Shown here: piece by piece, positions 35,691 through 43,484 of the stretch
How positions within the stretch are numbered: the first letter of the stretch is position 1
Layout: the number at the start of each line of letters is the position of its first letter
Assembly (NCBI GenBank): GCA_948847595.1
Contig: CAQOGY010000002.1
Coordinates: 372,001 to 436,000, forward strand
Direction: 5' to 3'
Origin: an uncultured Bacteroides sp.
Lineage (GTDB): Bacteria; Bacteroidota; Bacteroidia; Bacteroidales; Bacteroidaceae
Length of the DNA: 64,000 nt
Translations under genes and position numbers: made by a program
Notes under the pieces: generated by a model
The model's input: only the letters and a program-made list of their open reading frames with translations
Told to the model about the DNA's origin: nothing
Databases searched by the model: none

Positions 35691-36770
35691 TCATTCTCGC
35701 TTTTCTATATAGAATCCGGTTTCTATTTCTTTGTAACGAATGGGGGCTGTCACCGATATTCGCCGCAATATTTCGGTAAGCGGATAGTTCAGATCCAAGT
35801 TACCATACATTGGCAATTCTTTAACAACAGGATCAACAGAGATATGAATATCGAAATAGCGTTCCAGCTTCTGCAACACATTTCCCAGCGGTTCCGCGTT
35901 CAACACCAGCAATCCTCGTGTCCATGCAATATAATCAGAAGCTACGACGCTGTGTTTACCTTTGATGTTTCCTTCACATATAGTCCCCAATTCATTAGGC
36001 GCAAGTAGTATTGTCTTTTTAGAAGAATCTTTAAGCTTTACAGAACCACGAAGCAAAACTACTTCTGAAACCGAATCCTCACTATAAGCATTAACATTGA
36101 ATGCCGTACCCAAAACTTCTACTTCAAAACGCGTTGTTTTCACAATGAAAGGAGCCGACTCATCACGTCGTACATCTATATATATTTCTCCATCAGCAAA
36201 TATTTCTCTCCGTTTTCCAGAAAAAGAACGTGGATATACTACCCGACTACCAGAGTTGATATGCAAAACAGAACCGTCTGCCAACTGTAACTGAGTATGC
36301 TTACCTCTAGGTACTATGAGCTGATTGTATTGACTGGCCTGGTCCGACTCCCCGTCACATTTCTCTGATACTTTTTCCTTATCTACTAAAATCGATCCAT
36401 CAGCCGAATAAGTTACATTAGTAGCTTTTTTCAGTGAGAGAACTTTCTGAGATGACATAATCAGTTGAATTTCATCTACCGAACTCTCCACTTTTGCCAA
36501 TCTGGATGCTACATCCGAAATATCGTTTTCTCCTTTAAAATTATTAACGATTGCAAGTCCGAATACTAACAGCAGAACAGCAGCAACCGAAACGGAGATT
36601 GCTATCCTGAAAGAGTGCCGGCGCCGGTCAGCTCTGGCAGTCACAGCAATCTTTCTGCTAACAGAGTCCCACATCCTATTTATCTCATCGGCAGATGGTT
36701 CAACTTCCTGAGCTTTGAAATAGAAAATAAGTCCTCTGATAATACGATATGTTTTATGTTTATTATCCAT
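35691..36770 (-). CDS. FecR-type anti-sigma factor
   Basis: 359 residues. The cytoplasmic N-terminus (about 1-50) binds sigma. The membrane helix is at about 57-75 (SVSVAAVLLLVFGLAIV). The periplasmic FecR domain lies at about 150-250 (QLIVPRGKHTQLQLADGSVL, RREIFADGEIYIDV, FEVEVLGTAFNVNAYSE). The C-terminal DUF4974 domain (LNAEPLGNVLQKLERYFDIH) contacts the STN domain of the receptor. It transmits substrate binding at SusC to the ECF sigma. It sits between the sigma gene and susC, the normal order for this control system. Confidence 0.95.
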   Translation of the reverse strand: MDNKHKTYRIIRGLIFYFKAQEVEPSADEINRMWDSVSRKIAVTARADRRRHSFRIAISVSVAAVLLLVFGLAIVNNFKGENDISDVASRLAKVESSVDEIQLIMSSQKVLSLKKATNVTYSADGSILVDKEKVSEKCDGESDQASQYNQLIVPRGKHTQLQLADGSVLHINSGSRVVYPRSFSGKRREIFADGEIYIDVRRDESAPFIVKTTRFEVEVLGTAFNVNAYSEDSVSEVVLLRGSVKLKDSSKKTILLAPNELGTICEGNIKGKHSVVASDYIAWTRGLLVLNAEPLGNVLQKLERYFDIHISVDPVVKELPMYGNLDLNYPLTEILRRISVTAPIRYKEIETGFYIEKRE

Positions 36771-36921
36771 TTTGTACCCATTTTATAATTAATACGGTAT
36801 TATTGAAAAATACTACTCACTTTTTCTGAATAAAATTTCAGAAAATCTGTTTTTTAATAATAAGTCCGGATATAAGAAAGCACCCGGGAAGGATTCAGAA
36901 GTACTTGTAACAGTCTTGTTG

Positions 36922-37515
36922 TTAGATAATTCCAGCTTTTAAGAGGAATACTATCATCAAACTGTCATTTTTCATCAGACTGCGTAGTTTTATCAATGCC
37001 CGGCTCACTAAATTCATTGACGACTGCACATTGATATTCATTATCTCTGCTATTTCTTTGTGAGACAGCTCTTTGACGAAACGAAGGTACAGAATTGTTT
37101 TTTGATTGGAAGGCAGGGAAGAGAGAGCTTTTAAAAGTTGTTTGCTTAACTGCATATCCTCATCATTCTTTAAGAATAGCTGCTCAAACAAGTCATGTGA
37201 TTCTGAAATATGGAAAGCAAATTCATCCAAACTTGTTGTTTCTTTCGATAAGAGCAGATTATCGTACAAGGTATTACGTAACGCCCTCAACAGGTAGGCA
37301 CGGGGACTAACTGCCTGGGAAAGCTCTTTACTCTTATGTAATTTTACAAACACATCTTGGATACAATCTTTGGTCAGTTCTATGTCCTGACAGAATTTCA
37401 AACCATAATTAAGTAACAGCGCATAATGTCTTTTGTATAATATTTCTAATGCACGTAAGTTACCTTCAATTAATGAAGACCATAATGTCATATCATCCAT
37501 TTCATTGAAGTTCAT
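36922..37515 (-). CDS. ECF sigma-70 factor, FecI-like, controlling the PUL
   Basis: 197 residues. Region 2: LEILYKRHYALLLNYGLKFC, DIELTKDCIQDVFVKLHKSK and SPRAYLLRALRNTLYDNLLL. Region 4: LSSLPSNQKTILYLRFVKEL and IAEIMNINVQSSMNLVSRAL. This is the Bacteroidales sigma family paired with FecR and STN-type SusC proteins. It should switch on the downstream susC operon when glycan is sensed, with fecR 150 bp downstream. This type of control is common in PULs for host mucin glycans, which fits the GH20 and sulfatase. Confidence 0.95.
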   Translation of the reverse strand: MNFNEMDDMTLWSSLIEGNLRALEILYKRHYALLLNYGLKFCQDIELTKDCIQDVFVKLHKSKELSQAVSPRAYLLRALRNTLYDNLLLSKETTSLDEFAFHISESHDLFEQLFLKNDEDMQLSKQLLKALSSLPSNQKTILYLRFVKELSHKEIAEIMNINVQSSMNLVSRALIKLRSLMKNDSLMIVFLLKAGII

Positions 37516-37671
37516 TTTAATTTTATGTCTTTTTTGGGTTTGTATTAGAATTAAAGGTAAATTATTACGAAACGAAATATATAATTAAAAAAGGAAGTAT
37601 AAATAAATACCAATTCACCCCACTCCACAATATTTGCAGAGGGGGTAAAATTGGCTTCTCAGTTTATCTTA

Positions 37672-38250
37672 TTAATAGTTTTCTTTCTTAACCTCGAAAT
37701 AAGCCTGCGGATGCAAACATGCCGGGCAAACTTCGGGAGCTTCCTTACCGATTTCGATATAACCGCAGTTACGGCATTGCCATACCACTTCGCCTTCTTT
37801 AGCGAATACGGTCATATTTTCGATGTTGTTCATGAAAGCCAAGTATCTTTCTTCGTGGCCTTTCTCGGCGATTGAGATATTGCGGTACATAGCGGCAATC
37901 ATCGGGAAACCTTCCTGTTCTGCCACATCAGCGAAATGAGGATAATCCAGTGACCATTCTTCATGTTCGCCGGCAGCGGCAGCGCGAAGATTTTCGAGTG
38001 TATTACCGATCACACCGGCCGGATAGCTGGCAGTAATTTCTACCATACCACCTTCCAGGAACTTGAACATACGTTTAGCGTGTTCCTTTTCCTGATCAGC
38101 TGTTTCTGTGAAGATTGCTGAAATTTGTTCGTAACCTTCTTTCTTTGCAACACTTGCAAAATAAGTGTAACGCATTCTTGCCTGTGATTCTCCTGCAAAT
38201 GAAGTCAGCAGATTCTTCTCTGTCTGGGTTCCTTTAATGCTTTTAGTCAT
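37672..38250 (-). CDS. rbr: Rubrerythrin
   Basis: 192 residues. The ferritin-like di-iron domain (about 1-145) carries the Glu and His ligands: LTSFAGESQARMRYTYFASV, ETADQEKEHAKRMFKFLEG, AAAAGEHEEWSLDYPHFADV and NISIAEKGHEERYLAFM. The C-terminal rubredoxin domain has CRNCGYIEIG and CPACLHPQAYF. It reduces hydrogen peroxide in the cytoplasm of anaerobes. It is a single gene with its own -7 element, commonly induced by oxygen in this genus (known for relatives, not shown here). Confidence 0.96.
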   Translation of the reverse strand: MTKSIKGTQTEKNLLTSFAGESQARMRYTYFASVAKKEGYEQISAIFTETADQEKEHAKRMFKFLEGGMVEITASYPAGVIGNTLENLRAAAAGEHEEWSLDYPHFADVAEQEGFPMIAAMYRNISIAEKGHEERYLAFMNNIENMTVFAKEGEVVWQCRNCGYIEIGKEAPEVCPACLHPQAYFEVKKENY

Positions 38251-38311
38251 AATTCTAATCTATTTTAAAATTGGTTATTACCAAACGTAACTTGTCGTAC
38301 TATTTATAACG

Positions 38312-38319
38312 CAAATATA
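38312..38319 (-). promoter_or_regulatory. -7 element of the rubrerythrin gene
   Basis: The minus strand reads TATATTTG, a TAnnTTTG match, 61 bp before the start. No clear -33 is seen. Confidence 0.5.
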
Positions 38320-38438
38320 AGCGATTTGTTCGTAATAAGCTCCCTTTTCTTAATGAATAAAAACTATCGATTCATAGATAAAACCTATCAACAATCAAAT
38401 AGCATGTTGCTAAACATACTTATCTCGATTATTTTGCG

Positions 38439-38446
38439 TAATTTTG
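38439..38446 (+). promoter_or_regulatory. -7 element of the SulP transporter gene
   Basis: TAATTTTG matches TAnnTTTG, 48 bp before the ATG at 38495. Confidence 0.45.
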
Positions 38447-38494
38447 CAACCTCTACTTTGCAAAAGAGCAAATTATATATAATAATTCACAGAA

Positions 38495-40174
38495 ATGAAG
38501 TTATTTGAATTTAAACCCAAATTGGTTTCTTGTTTAAAGAATTATTCGAAAGAAACGTTTATGGCGGACCTGATGGCAGGCGTCATTGTCGGTATCGTAG
38601 CACTTCCACTGGCCATCGCCTTCGGTATTGCTTCGGGAGTATCGCCCGAGAAAGGTATTATCACCGCTATTATTGCCGGATTCATCATCTCTCTGCTGGG
38701 AGGAAGCAAAGTCCAGATCGGCGGACCGACAGGAGCTTTCATTGTGATCATCTACGGCATCATCCAGCAATATGGCGAAGCCGGACTGATTGTGGCGACG
38801 CTTATGGCAGGTGTTCTCCTTATATTATTAGGAGTGTTCAAGCTCGGAGCCGTTATCAAGTTTATTCCGTATCCCATTATCGTCGGTTTCACCAGCGGTA
38901 TTGCCGTTACCATTTTTACTACGCAGATTGCCGATATCTTCGGACTGTCCTTCGGAGGTGAAAAGGTACCGGGGGACTTTGTCGGGAAATGGATGATTTA
39001 TTTCCGTCATTTCGATACCGTGAATTGGTGGAATACCATCGTAAGTATTATCAGCATCATTATCATTGCAATCACTCCCCGGTTTTCTAAAAAAATTCCC
39101 GGATCGCTGATTGCTATTATTGTAGTGACAGTGGCCGTCTATCTGATGAAAAACTATGGCGGAATAGATTGCATTCCGACCATCGGTGACCGTTTCACCA
39201 TTAAGTCAGAATTGCCGGATGCCGTTGTACCGGCTTTGGATTGGGAAGCTATCAAAAATCTGTTTCCGGTAGCTATCACTATTGCAGTGCTGGGAGCTAT
39301 CGAATCACTCTTGTCTGCCACCGTAGCCGATGGTGTGATAGGAGACCGTCATGATTCCAACACGGAACTAATCGCACAGGGTGCGGCAAATATCGTAGCG
39401 CCATTGTTCGGAGGTATCCCCGCTACCGGAGCTATTGCCCGTACGATGACGAATATCAACAATGGAGGTAAGACACCGATTGCAGGTGTTATCCATGCGA
39501 TTATCCTTCTTCTGATTCTTCTTTTCCTGATGCCCCTTGCACAGTATATTCCGATGGCTTGCCTTGCCGGAGTACTGGTCATCGTATCTTATAATATGAG
39601 CGGCTGGCGCGTCTTCAAGGCTTTACTGAAGAATCCGAAGTCCGATGTCACCGTACTGCTGATCACTTTCTTCCTGACTGTTATCTTCGACTTGACAGTT
39701 GCCATCGAAGTAGGACTGATCATCGCCTGCGTACTCTTCATGAAACGTGTCATGGAAACTACTGAAATCTCCGTCATTACGGATGAGATCGACCCGAATA
39801 AAGAATCGGATATCGCCGTCAATGAAGAAAACATCATGATCCCTAAAGGAGTGGAAGTATATGAGATCAACGGCCCTTACTTCTTCGGTATCGCTACAAA
39901 GTTCGAAGAAACGATGGCGCAACTGGGAGACCGTCCGAATGTGCGCATCATCCGTATGCGTAAAGTTCCGTTCATCGACTCCACAGGTATTCATAATCTG
40001 ACTACACTTTGCGAAATGTCGCAGAAAGAAAAGATTACCGTCATTCTTTCCGGAGTCAATGAGAAAGTATATAAGGTGTTGGAGAAATCCGGATTCTATG
40101 AATTGCTGGGAAAAGAAAATATCTGCCCGAACTTCAAGGTAGCGCTGGACAGAGCGGAAGAAGTCATGAAATAA
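38495..40174 (+). CDS. SulP-family inorganic anion transporter with STAS domain
   Basis: 559 residues. The Sulfate_transp domain has about 12-14 helices, with the signature near residues 30-75 (VIVGIVALPLAIAFGIASGV, GGSKVQIGGPTGAFIVII) and GGIPATGAIARTMTNINNGG near 310. The C-terminal STAS domain at about 445-555 includes GVEVYEINGPYFFGIATKFE and VPFIDSTGIHNL. It carries sulfate, bicarbonate or related anions across the inner membrane. The ion cannot be chosen from sequence; bicarbonate uptake is a common role for this subtype. It is a single gene, ending before a strong terminator. Confidence 0.93.
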   Translation: MKLFEFKPKLVSCLKNYSKETFMADLMAGVIVGIVALPLAIAFGIASGVSPEKGIITAIIAGFIISLLGGSKVQIGGPTGAFIVIIYGIIQQYGEAGLIVATLMAGVLLILLGVFKLGAVIKFIPYPIIVGFTSGIAVTIFTTQIADIFGLSFGGEKVPGDFVGKWMIYFRHFDTVNWWNTIVSIISIIIIAITPRFSKKIPGSLIAIIVVTVAVYLMKNYGGIDCIPTIGDRFTIKSELPDAVVPALDWEAIKNLFPVAITIAVLGAIESLLSATVADGVIGDRHDSNTELIAQGAANIVAPLFGGIPATGAIARTMTNINNGGKTPIAGVIHAIILLLILLFLMPLAQYIPMACLAGVLVIVSYNMSGWRVFKALLKNPKSDVTVLLITFFLTVIFDLTVAIEVGLIIACVLFMKRVMETTEISVITDEIDPNKESDIAVNEENIMIPKGVEVYEINGPYFFGIATKFEETMAQLGDRPNVRIIRMRKVPFIDSTGIHNLTTLCEMSQKEKITVILSGVNEKVYKVLEKSGFYELLGKENICPNFKVALDRAEEVMK

Positions 40175-40192
40175 AGAGATTCCAACATAAAG

Positions 40193-40238
40193 AAAGAGCC
40201 ATTTTAATCCCGAAAAGCAGGAGATAAAATGGCTCTTT
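40193..40238. terminator. Terminator after the SulP gene, also facing the DUF5009 gene
   Basis: AAAGAGCCATTTTA at 40193-40206 pairs perfectly over 14 bp with TAAAATGGCTCTTT at 40225-40238, followed by TTTATTTT. The genes on both sides converge here, so it can serve both. Confidence 0.85.
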
Positions 40239-40267
40239 TTTATTTTAAGAGAGGGATTACCACTCCA

Positions 40268-41398
40268 CTAAACTTTTAAAAACAAGCCACGTTTATACAT
40301 CATTCTCAACAGGAAGAAAAGAATAAGATAGTTAGCAAAAGTAAGCCATACGGGATAATAATCTCCCATGTATTGTTTCAGTCCGTAACTGACTGAATCA
40401 GCAATGCAACGGAAGTTCACCACTTCGCCCAACAGATAAGCCGTGATGGAATTCATACCATACACTTTCAGCCAGTTCAACCCGCGGCTGTGTCCTTTAT
40501 AGTCAATCCAATAATAAAATAATGCCATCAACAGAAAGCAATAACCACCGGATAGTAATGTCATACTACCTGTCCACAAACGCTTAATGATGGGCATCTG
40601 CAAACTCCAAAGCATCGCCAGCCCTACTAAAAGCACACCAATGACCGACAGAGTCTGTACCACCTTTTTACGATTCGCTTTCCCTTCTTTCATAATCTTT
40701 CCGGCAAAAGCTCCGAGCATGACAGTCACTCCGAATGTCAGACTGCTCCATATCCATGTGTAATTATAATAAGGTGAAAAGCTCCACGTTCCGTCCTCAT
40801 TCCAAAAAACACCATCTCTGAAACGACCTAAGACCCATCTGTCCACCTGTTCGGCAAAATTTCCAGCCGGTGTGAAGTCACCCAAAAATGTCATGGGAAT
40901 CCAGTATATGAAAAGCAACAATAAAGTAATTCCTATCTGCCACCTGAATGAAAAATGTAACTGAATGACTGCCGCAATAAAATAGCCGACAGCAATAGAC
41001 TGCAAAGTATTTGAATAGAGATAAATATGTCTGCTGTCCAGTCCAAGCAGATTTCCCTGAACAATCATTCCGAAAATAAACAGCAGAAACACCCGCCTCA
41101 GAATCCTCCGATAGACGGGCCAGTAACTGCCGGACATACCGACGTACTTTGACAGTGAAAACGGCATCGAAGCACCTGTCATAAAGAGGAACAACGGCAT
41201 CACAAGATCCCAGAAACGGAATCCCTCCCACACTTCATGATCAAACTGATAAAGGATATCATTGAGAAACGGCAAGTTCAACTGTCGTGCCAATGCCGCA
41301 AACACCGGCTGAAAGAAGACTAGAAGAAATAGATCAAAACCCCGAAGAATATCCAAAGAAGCAAGTCTGGATGTGTTATTCTCTGATAATTTACTCAT
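40268..41398 (-). CDS. DUF5009/heparan-alpha-glucosaminide acetyltransferase-like membrane protein
   Basis: 376 residues with about ten membrane helices. The start SRLASLDILRGFDLFLLVFF and the motif WDLVMPLFLFMTGASMPFSL match the COG4299/DUF5009 family, related to human HGSNAT, which acetylates glucosamine across the lysosomal membrane. The conserved Asp in SLDILRGFD and the loop TGSMTLLSGGYCFLL are present. I see no clear catalytic His. It may move acyl groups onto sugars during glycan salvage or surface modification. It stands between SulP and the sialate esterase gene, convergent with the first and divergent from the second. Confidence 0.8.
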   Translation of the reverse strand: MSKLSENNTSRLASLDILRGFDLFLLVFFQPVFAALARQLNLPFLNDILYQFDHEVWEGFRFWDLVMPLFLFMTGASMPFSLSKYVGMSGSYWPVYRRILRRVFLLFIFGMIVQGNLLGLDSRHIYLYSNTLQSIAVGYFIAAVIQLHFSFRWQIGITLLLLFIYWIPMTFLGDFTPAGNFAEQVDRWVLGRFRDGVFWNEDGTWSFSPYYNYTWIWSSLTFGVTVMLGAFAGKIMKEGKANRKKVVQTLSVIGVLLVGLAMLWSLQMPIIKRLWTGSMTLLSGGYCFLLMALFYYWIDYKGHSRGLNWLKVYGMNSITAYLLGEVVNFRCIADSVSYGLKQYMGDYYPVWLTFANYLILFFLLRMMYKRGLFLKV

Positions 41399-41469
41399 AG
41401 TATTAACAAATTCATATTATTATTCAGTTATTGTCTCATCAAAAACATATGCTGTAAAGCGTCTTAATA

Positions 41470-41500
41470 CAAATATATTCAAAACTTCTTTCCCCTGCAA
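41470..41500 (-). promoter_or_regulatory. Promoter of the DUF5009 gene
   Basis: On the minus strand TTG at 41498-41500 is followed after 20 bp by TATATTTG at 41470-41477. Spacing and the -7 element fit the Bacteroides consensus; the leader would be about 65 nt. Confidence 0.55.
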
Positions 41501-41611
41501 GTACCTCGGAAAGGAAATGAATCATTGGAATAGAAGCTAAGTTAGAGTAAATCGACCAAAATCTGTCAGAGAATGACTAAATAGTATTATTCCATATTCA
41601 AATTAGGTTGT

Positions 41612-41619
41612 AATTTTGC
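41612..41619 (+). promoter_or_regulatory. -7 element of the sialate esterase gene
   Basis: TAATTTTG matches TAnnTTTG, 50 bp before the ATG at 41670. Confidence 0.5.
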
Positions 41620-41669
41620 CCTAGACCTAAGTGAAGTATTTGTCAAATCCTAATTAATAAAACAATAGT

Positions 41670-43103
41670 ATGAAAAAACATTTTCTGATTTTTACAATCT
41701 CTCTTCTATTTTTCTCGCTTGCACAAGGCAAAGTGAAGCTCCCTGCCATGATGGGAGATCATATGGTACTCCAACAAAACAGTTCCGTTAAGCTATGGGG
41801 ATGGGCAGACGGCAAAAAGGTGACTGTCACCACCTCTTGGAATAACCGTACTTATAAGGTATCGACAGACGATGAGGGAGCATGGCTGGTCAAAGTGGAT
41901 ACTCCTGCCGGAAGTTTTACTCCTTATTCTATTACCATCAGTGACGGAACCCGGGTCACGCTATCGGATATATTAATAGGGGAAGTATGGATATGCTCCG
42001 GTCAGTCTAACATGGAAATGACCATGAAAGGAAACATGGGACAACCCATCGACCATTCGCTGGAAACTCTTCTGAACGCAGGCAACTACCGCGACCGTAT
42101 CCGTTTTATCACTGTCCCCCGAACCAAAGGAGTGAAAGAACGGACAGACTTTGAAGGAGCGAAATGGGAAGTTTCTTCGCCCGAAACCACTATGGATTGC
42201 AGTGCCGCAGGTTACTTCTTTGCCCGACAACTGACGGAAACGCTTCATCTCCCCGTAGGACTGGTCATCAACAGTTGGGGAGGGTCACGAATCGAGGCAT
42301 GGATGACAGAAGAAACGCTCGCCTCCGTGGAAGGCGCAAATATAGAGGCCGCCAAAAATCCAAAGTTAGATACGAATAGCCGACTGCAATGTCTGTATAA
42401 TATCATGTTACTGCCTGTGAAAAACTTTACGGCACGCGGATTTCTATGGTATCAGGGAGAGTCGAATCTATTCAACTATCAGATCTATGCTCCGATGATG
42501 ACCGCAATGGTCCAGCTTTGGAGAAATGTATGGGAAGCACCGGATATGCCTTTTTATTATGTCCAGATTGCTCCGCACAAATATGGAAACAGCCGGAATA
42601 TAAATTCCGCCTTATTGCAGGAAGCACAAATGAAAGCATTACAGACAATCCCCAACTCCGGAATGATTCCTACGATAGATGTCGGCGACGAGTTCTGCAT
42701 TCATCCTCCTCAGAAAAATGTAGTAGGACTCCGGCTGGCCAATCTCGCACTGACTAAAACATACGGTCTCCATAAATTTCCATCTACCGGACCAATGATG
42801 ACAAAGGTGGAATATTCCAAGAACAAAGCGATCGTCACGCTCGACAATGCTCCTTCCGGACTGGCACCGGGCAACTGTGAATTGGAAGGTTTCGAGATTG
42901 CAGGAGCCGACAAGAAATTCTATCCGGCAAAAGCACGGATTGCAGGTCGCACAAGAAATGTGGAAGTATGGAGCGATCAGGTCGCCCAACCGGTAGCCGT
43001 ACGGTATGCTTTCCGTAATTATGTAGGAAACATCACTTTACGCAATACATTAGGGATTGCTGCTTTCCCGTTCCGGACAGATACATGGGATGATGTAAAG
43101 TAA
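41670..43103 (+). CDS. Sialate O-acetylesterase-type SGNH hydrolase
   Basis: 477 residues with a signal peptide (KKHFLIFTISLLFFSLAQG). An N-terminal beta-sandwich (about 22-100: VKLPAMMGDHMVLQQNSSVK) precedes the SGNH domain. The catalytic Ser113 is in WICSGQSNMEM, Gly and Asn sites are in VINSWGGSRIEAWM and LWYQGESN, and the Asp/His region is VGDEFCIHPP. This is the layout of Bacteroides EstA-like 9-O-acetylsialate esterases. It removes acetyl groups that block sialidase or other exoglycosidases, acting in the periplasm. It is a single gene, next to a DUF5009 gene and near the GH31/sulfatase group. Confidence 0.9.
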   Translation: MKKHFLIFTISLLFFSLAQGKVKLPAMMGDHMVLQQNSSVKLWGWADGKKVTVTTSWNNRTYKVSTDDEGAWLVKVDTPAGSFTPYSITISDGTRVTLSDILIGEVWICSGQSNMEMTMKGNMGQPIDHSLETLLNAGNYRDRIRFITVPRTKGVKERTDFEGAKWEVSSPETTMDCSAAGYFFARQLTETLHLPVGLVINSWGGSRIEAWMTEETLASVEGANIEAAKNPKLDTNSRLQCLYNIMLLPVKNFTARGFLWYQGESNLFNYQIYAPMMTAMVQLWRNVWEAPDMPFYYVQIAPHKYGNSRNINSALLQEAQMKALQTIPNSGMIPTIDVGDEFCIHPPQKNVVGLRLANLALTKTYGLHKFPSTGPMMTKVEYSKNKAIVTLDNAPSGLAPGNCELEGFEIAGADKKFYPAKARIAGRTRNVEVWSDQVAQPVAVRYAFRNYVGNITLRNTLGIAAFPFRTDTWDDVK

Positions 43104-43116
43104 GAGCTGATTAGCC

Positions 43117-43226
43117 TCTGTGCAGGGTATATATGCCCTGTGTACAGGAGCTATATATCCAACGCGCAGGAGCTATATATCCAATATGTTGGGCATATAG
43201 CTCCTGTATATTGAATAATAGTCCTT
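43117..43226. repeat. 22-bp-period tandem array between convergent genes, same family as 10651
   Basis: Five units begin at 43117, 43139, 43161, 43183 and 43205. Two are nearly identical, sharing CAGGAGCTATATATCC after a variable 6-base start. Units 3 and 4 form a hairpin: CAGGAGCTATATATCCAA (43167-43184) against TTGGGCATATAGCTCCTG (43189-43206), two mismatches, loop TATG. It starts 13 bp after the esterase stop. Confidence 0.75.
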
Positions 43227-43417
43227 TTTCAATACACTATATTTTATTCATTCCTGCACAGTTTTGAACTAATAGAATAAAGATTACTATCTAATAGAAT
43301 GATTCTCACTTCATAAAAAGAGTATTCAAATGAAGAAATCCCTAACCAGATTAAATATGGAGGTAGCAGACTGAAGGACTGCTTGTGAAAGTAATCCTTC
43401 CCGTCTGTCTCCCAAAA

Positions 43418-43447
43418 AGGATGCCAATAGTTCCCCACAGGCATCCT
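43418..43447. terminator. Terminator between the esterase and GH31 genes
   Basis: AGGATGCC at 43418-43425 pairs with GGCATCCT at 43440-43447. It is preceded by AAAAA and followed by CTTTTATT, so it works in either direction, 38 bp from the GH31 stop. Confidence 0.7.
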
Positions 43448-43484
43448 CTTTTATTATATATCAATGATTTACACGAAACACATT

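Noticed and set aside
37610..37650. Hairpin after the rubrerythrin gene
   Set aside because: Stem of CACCCC/GGGGGT type is mismatched and lacks a clear T-run on the right strand.
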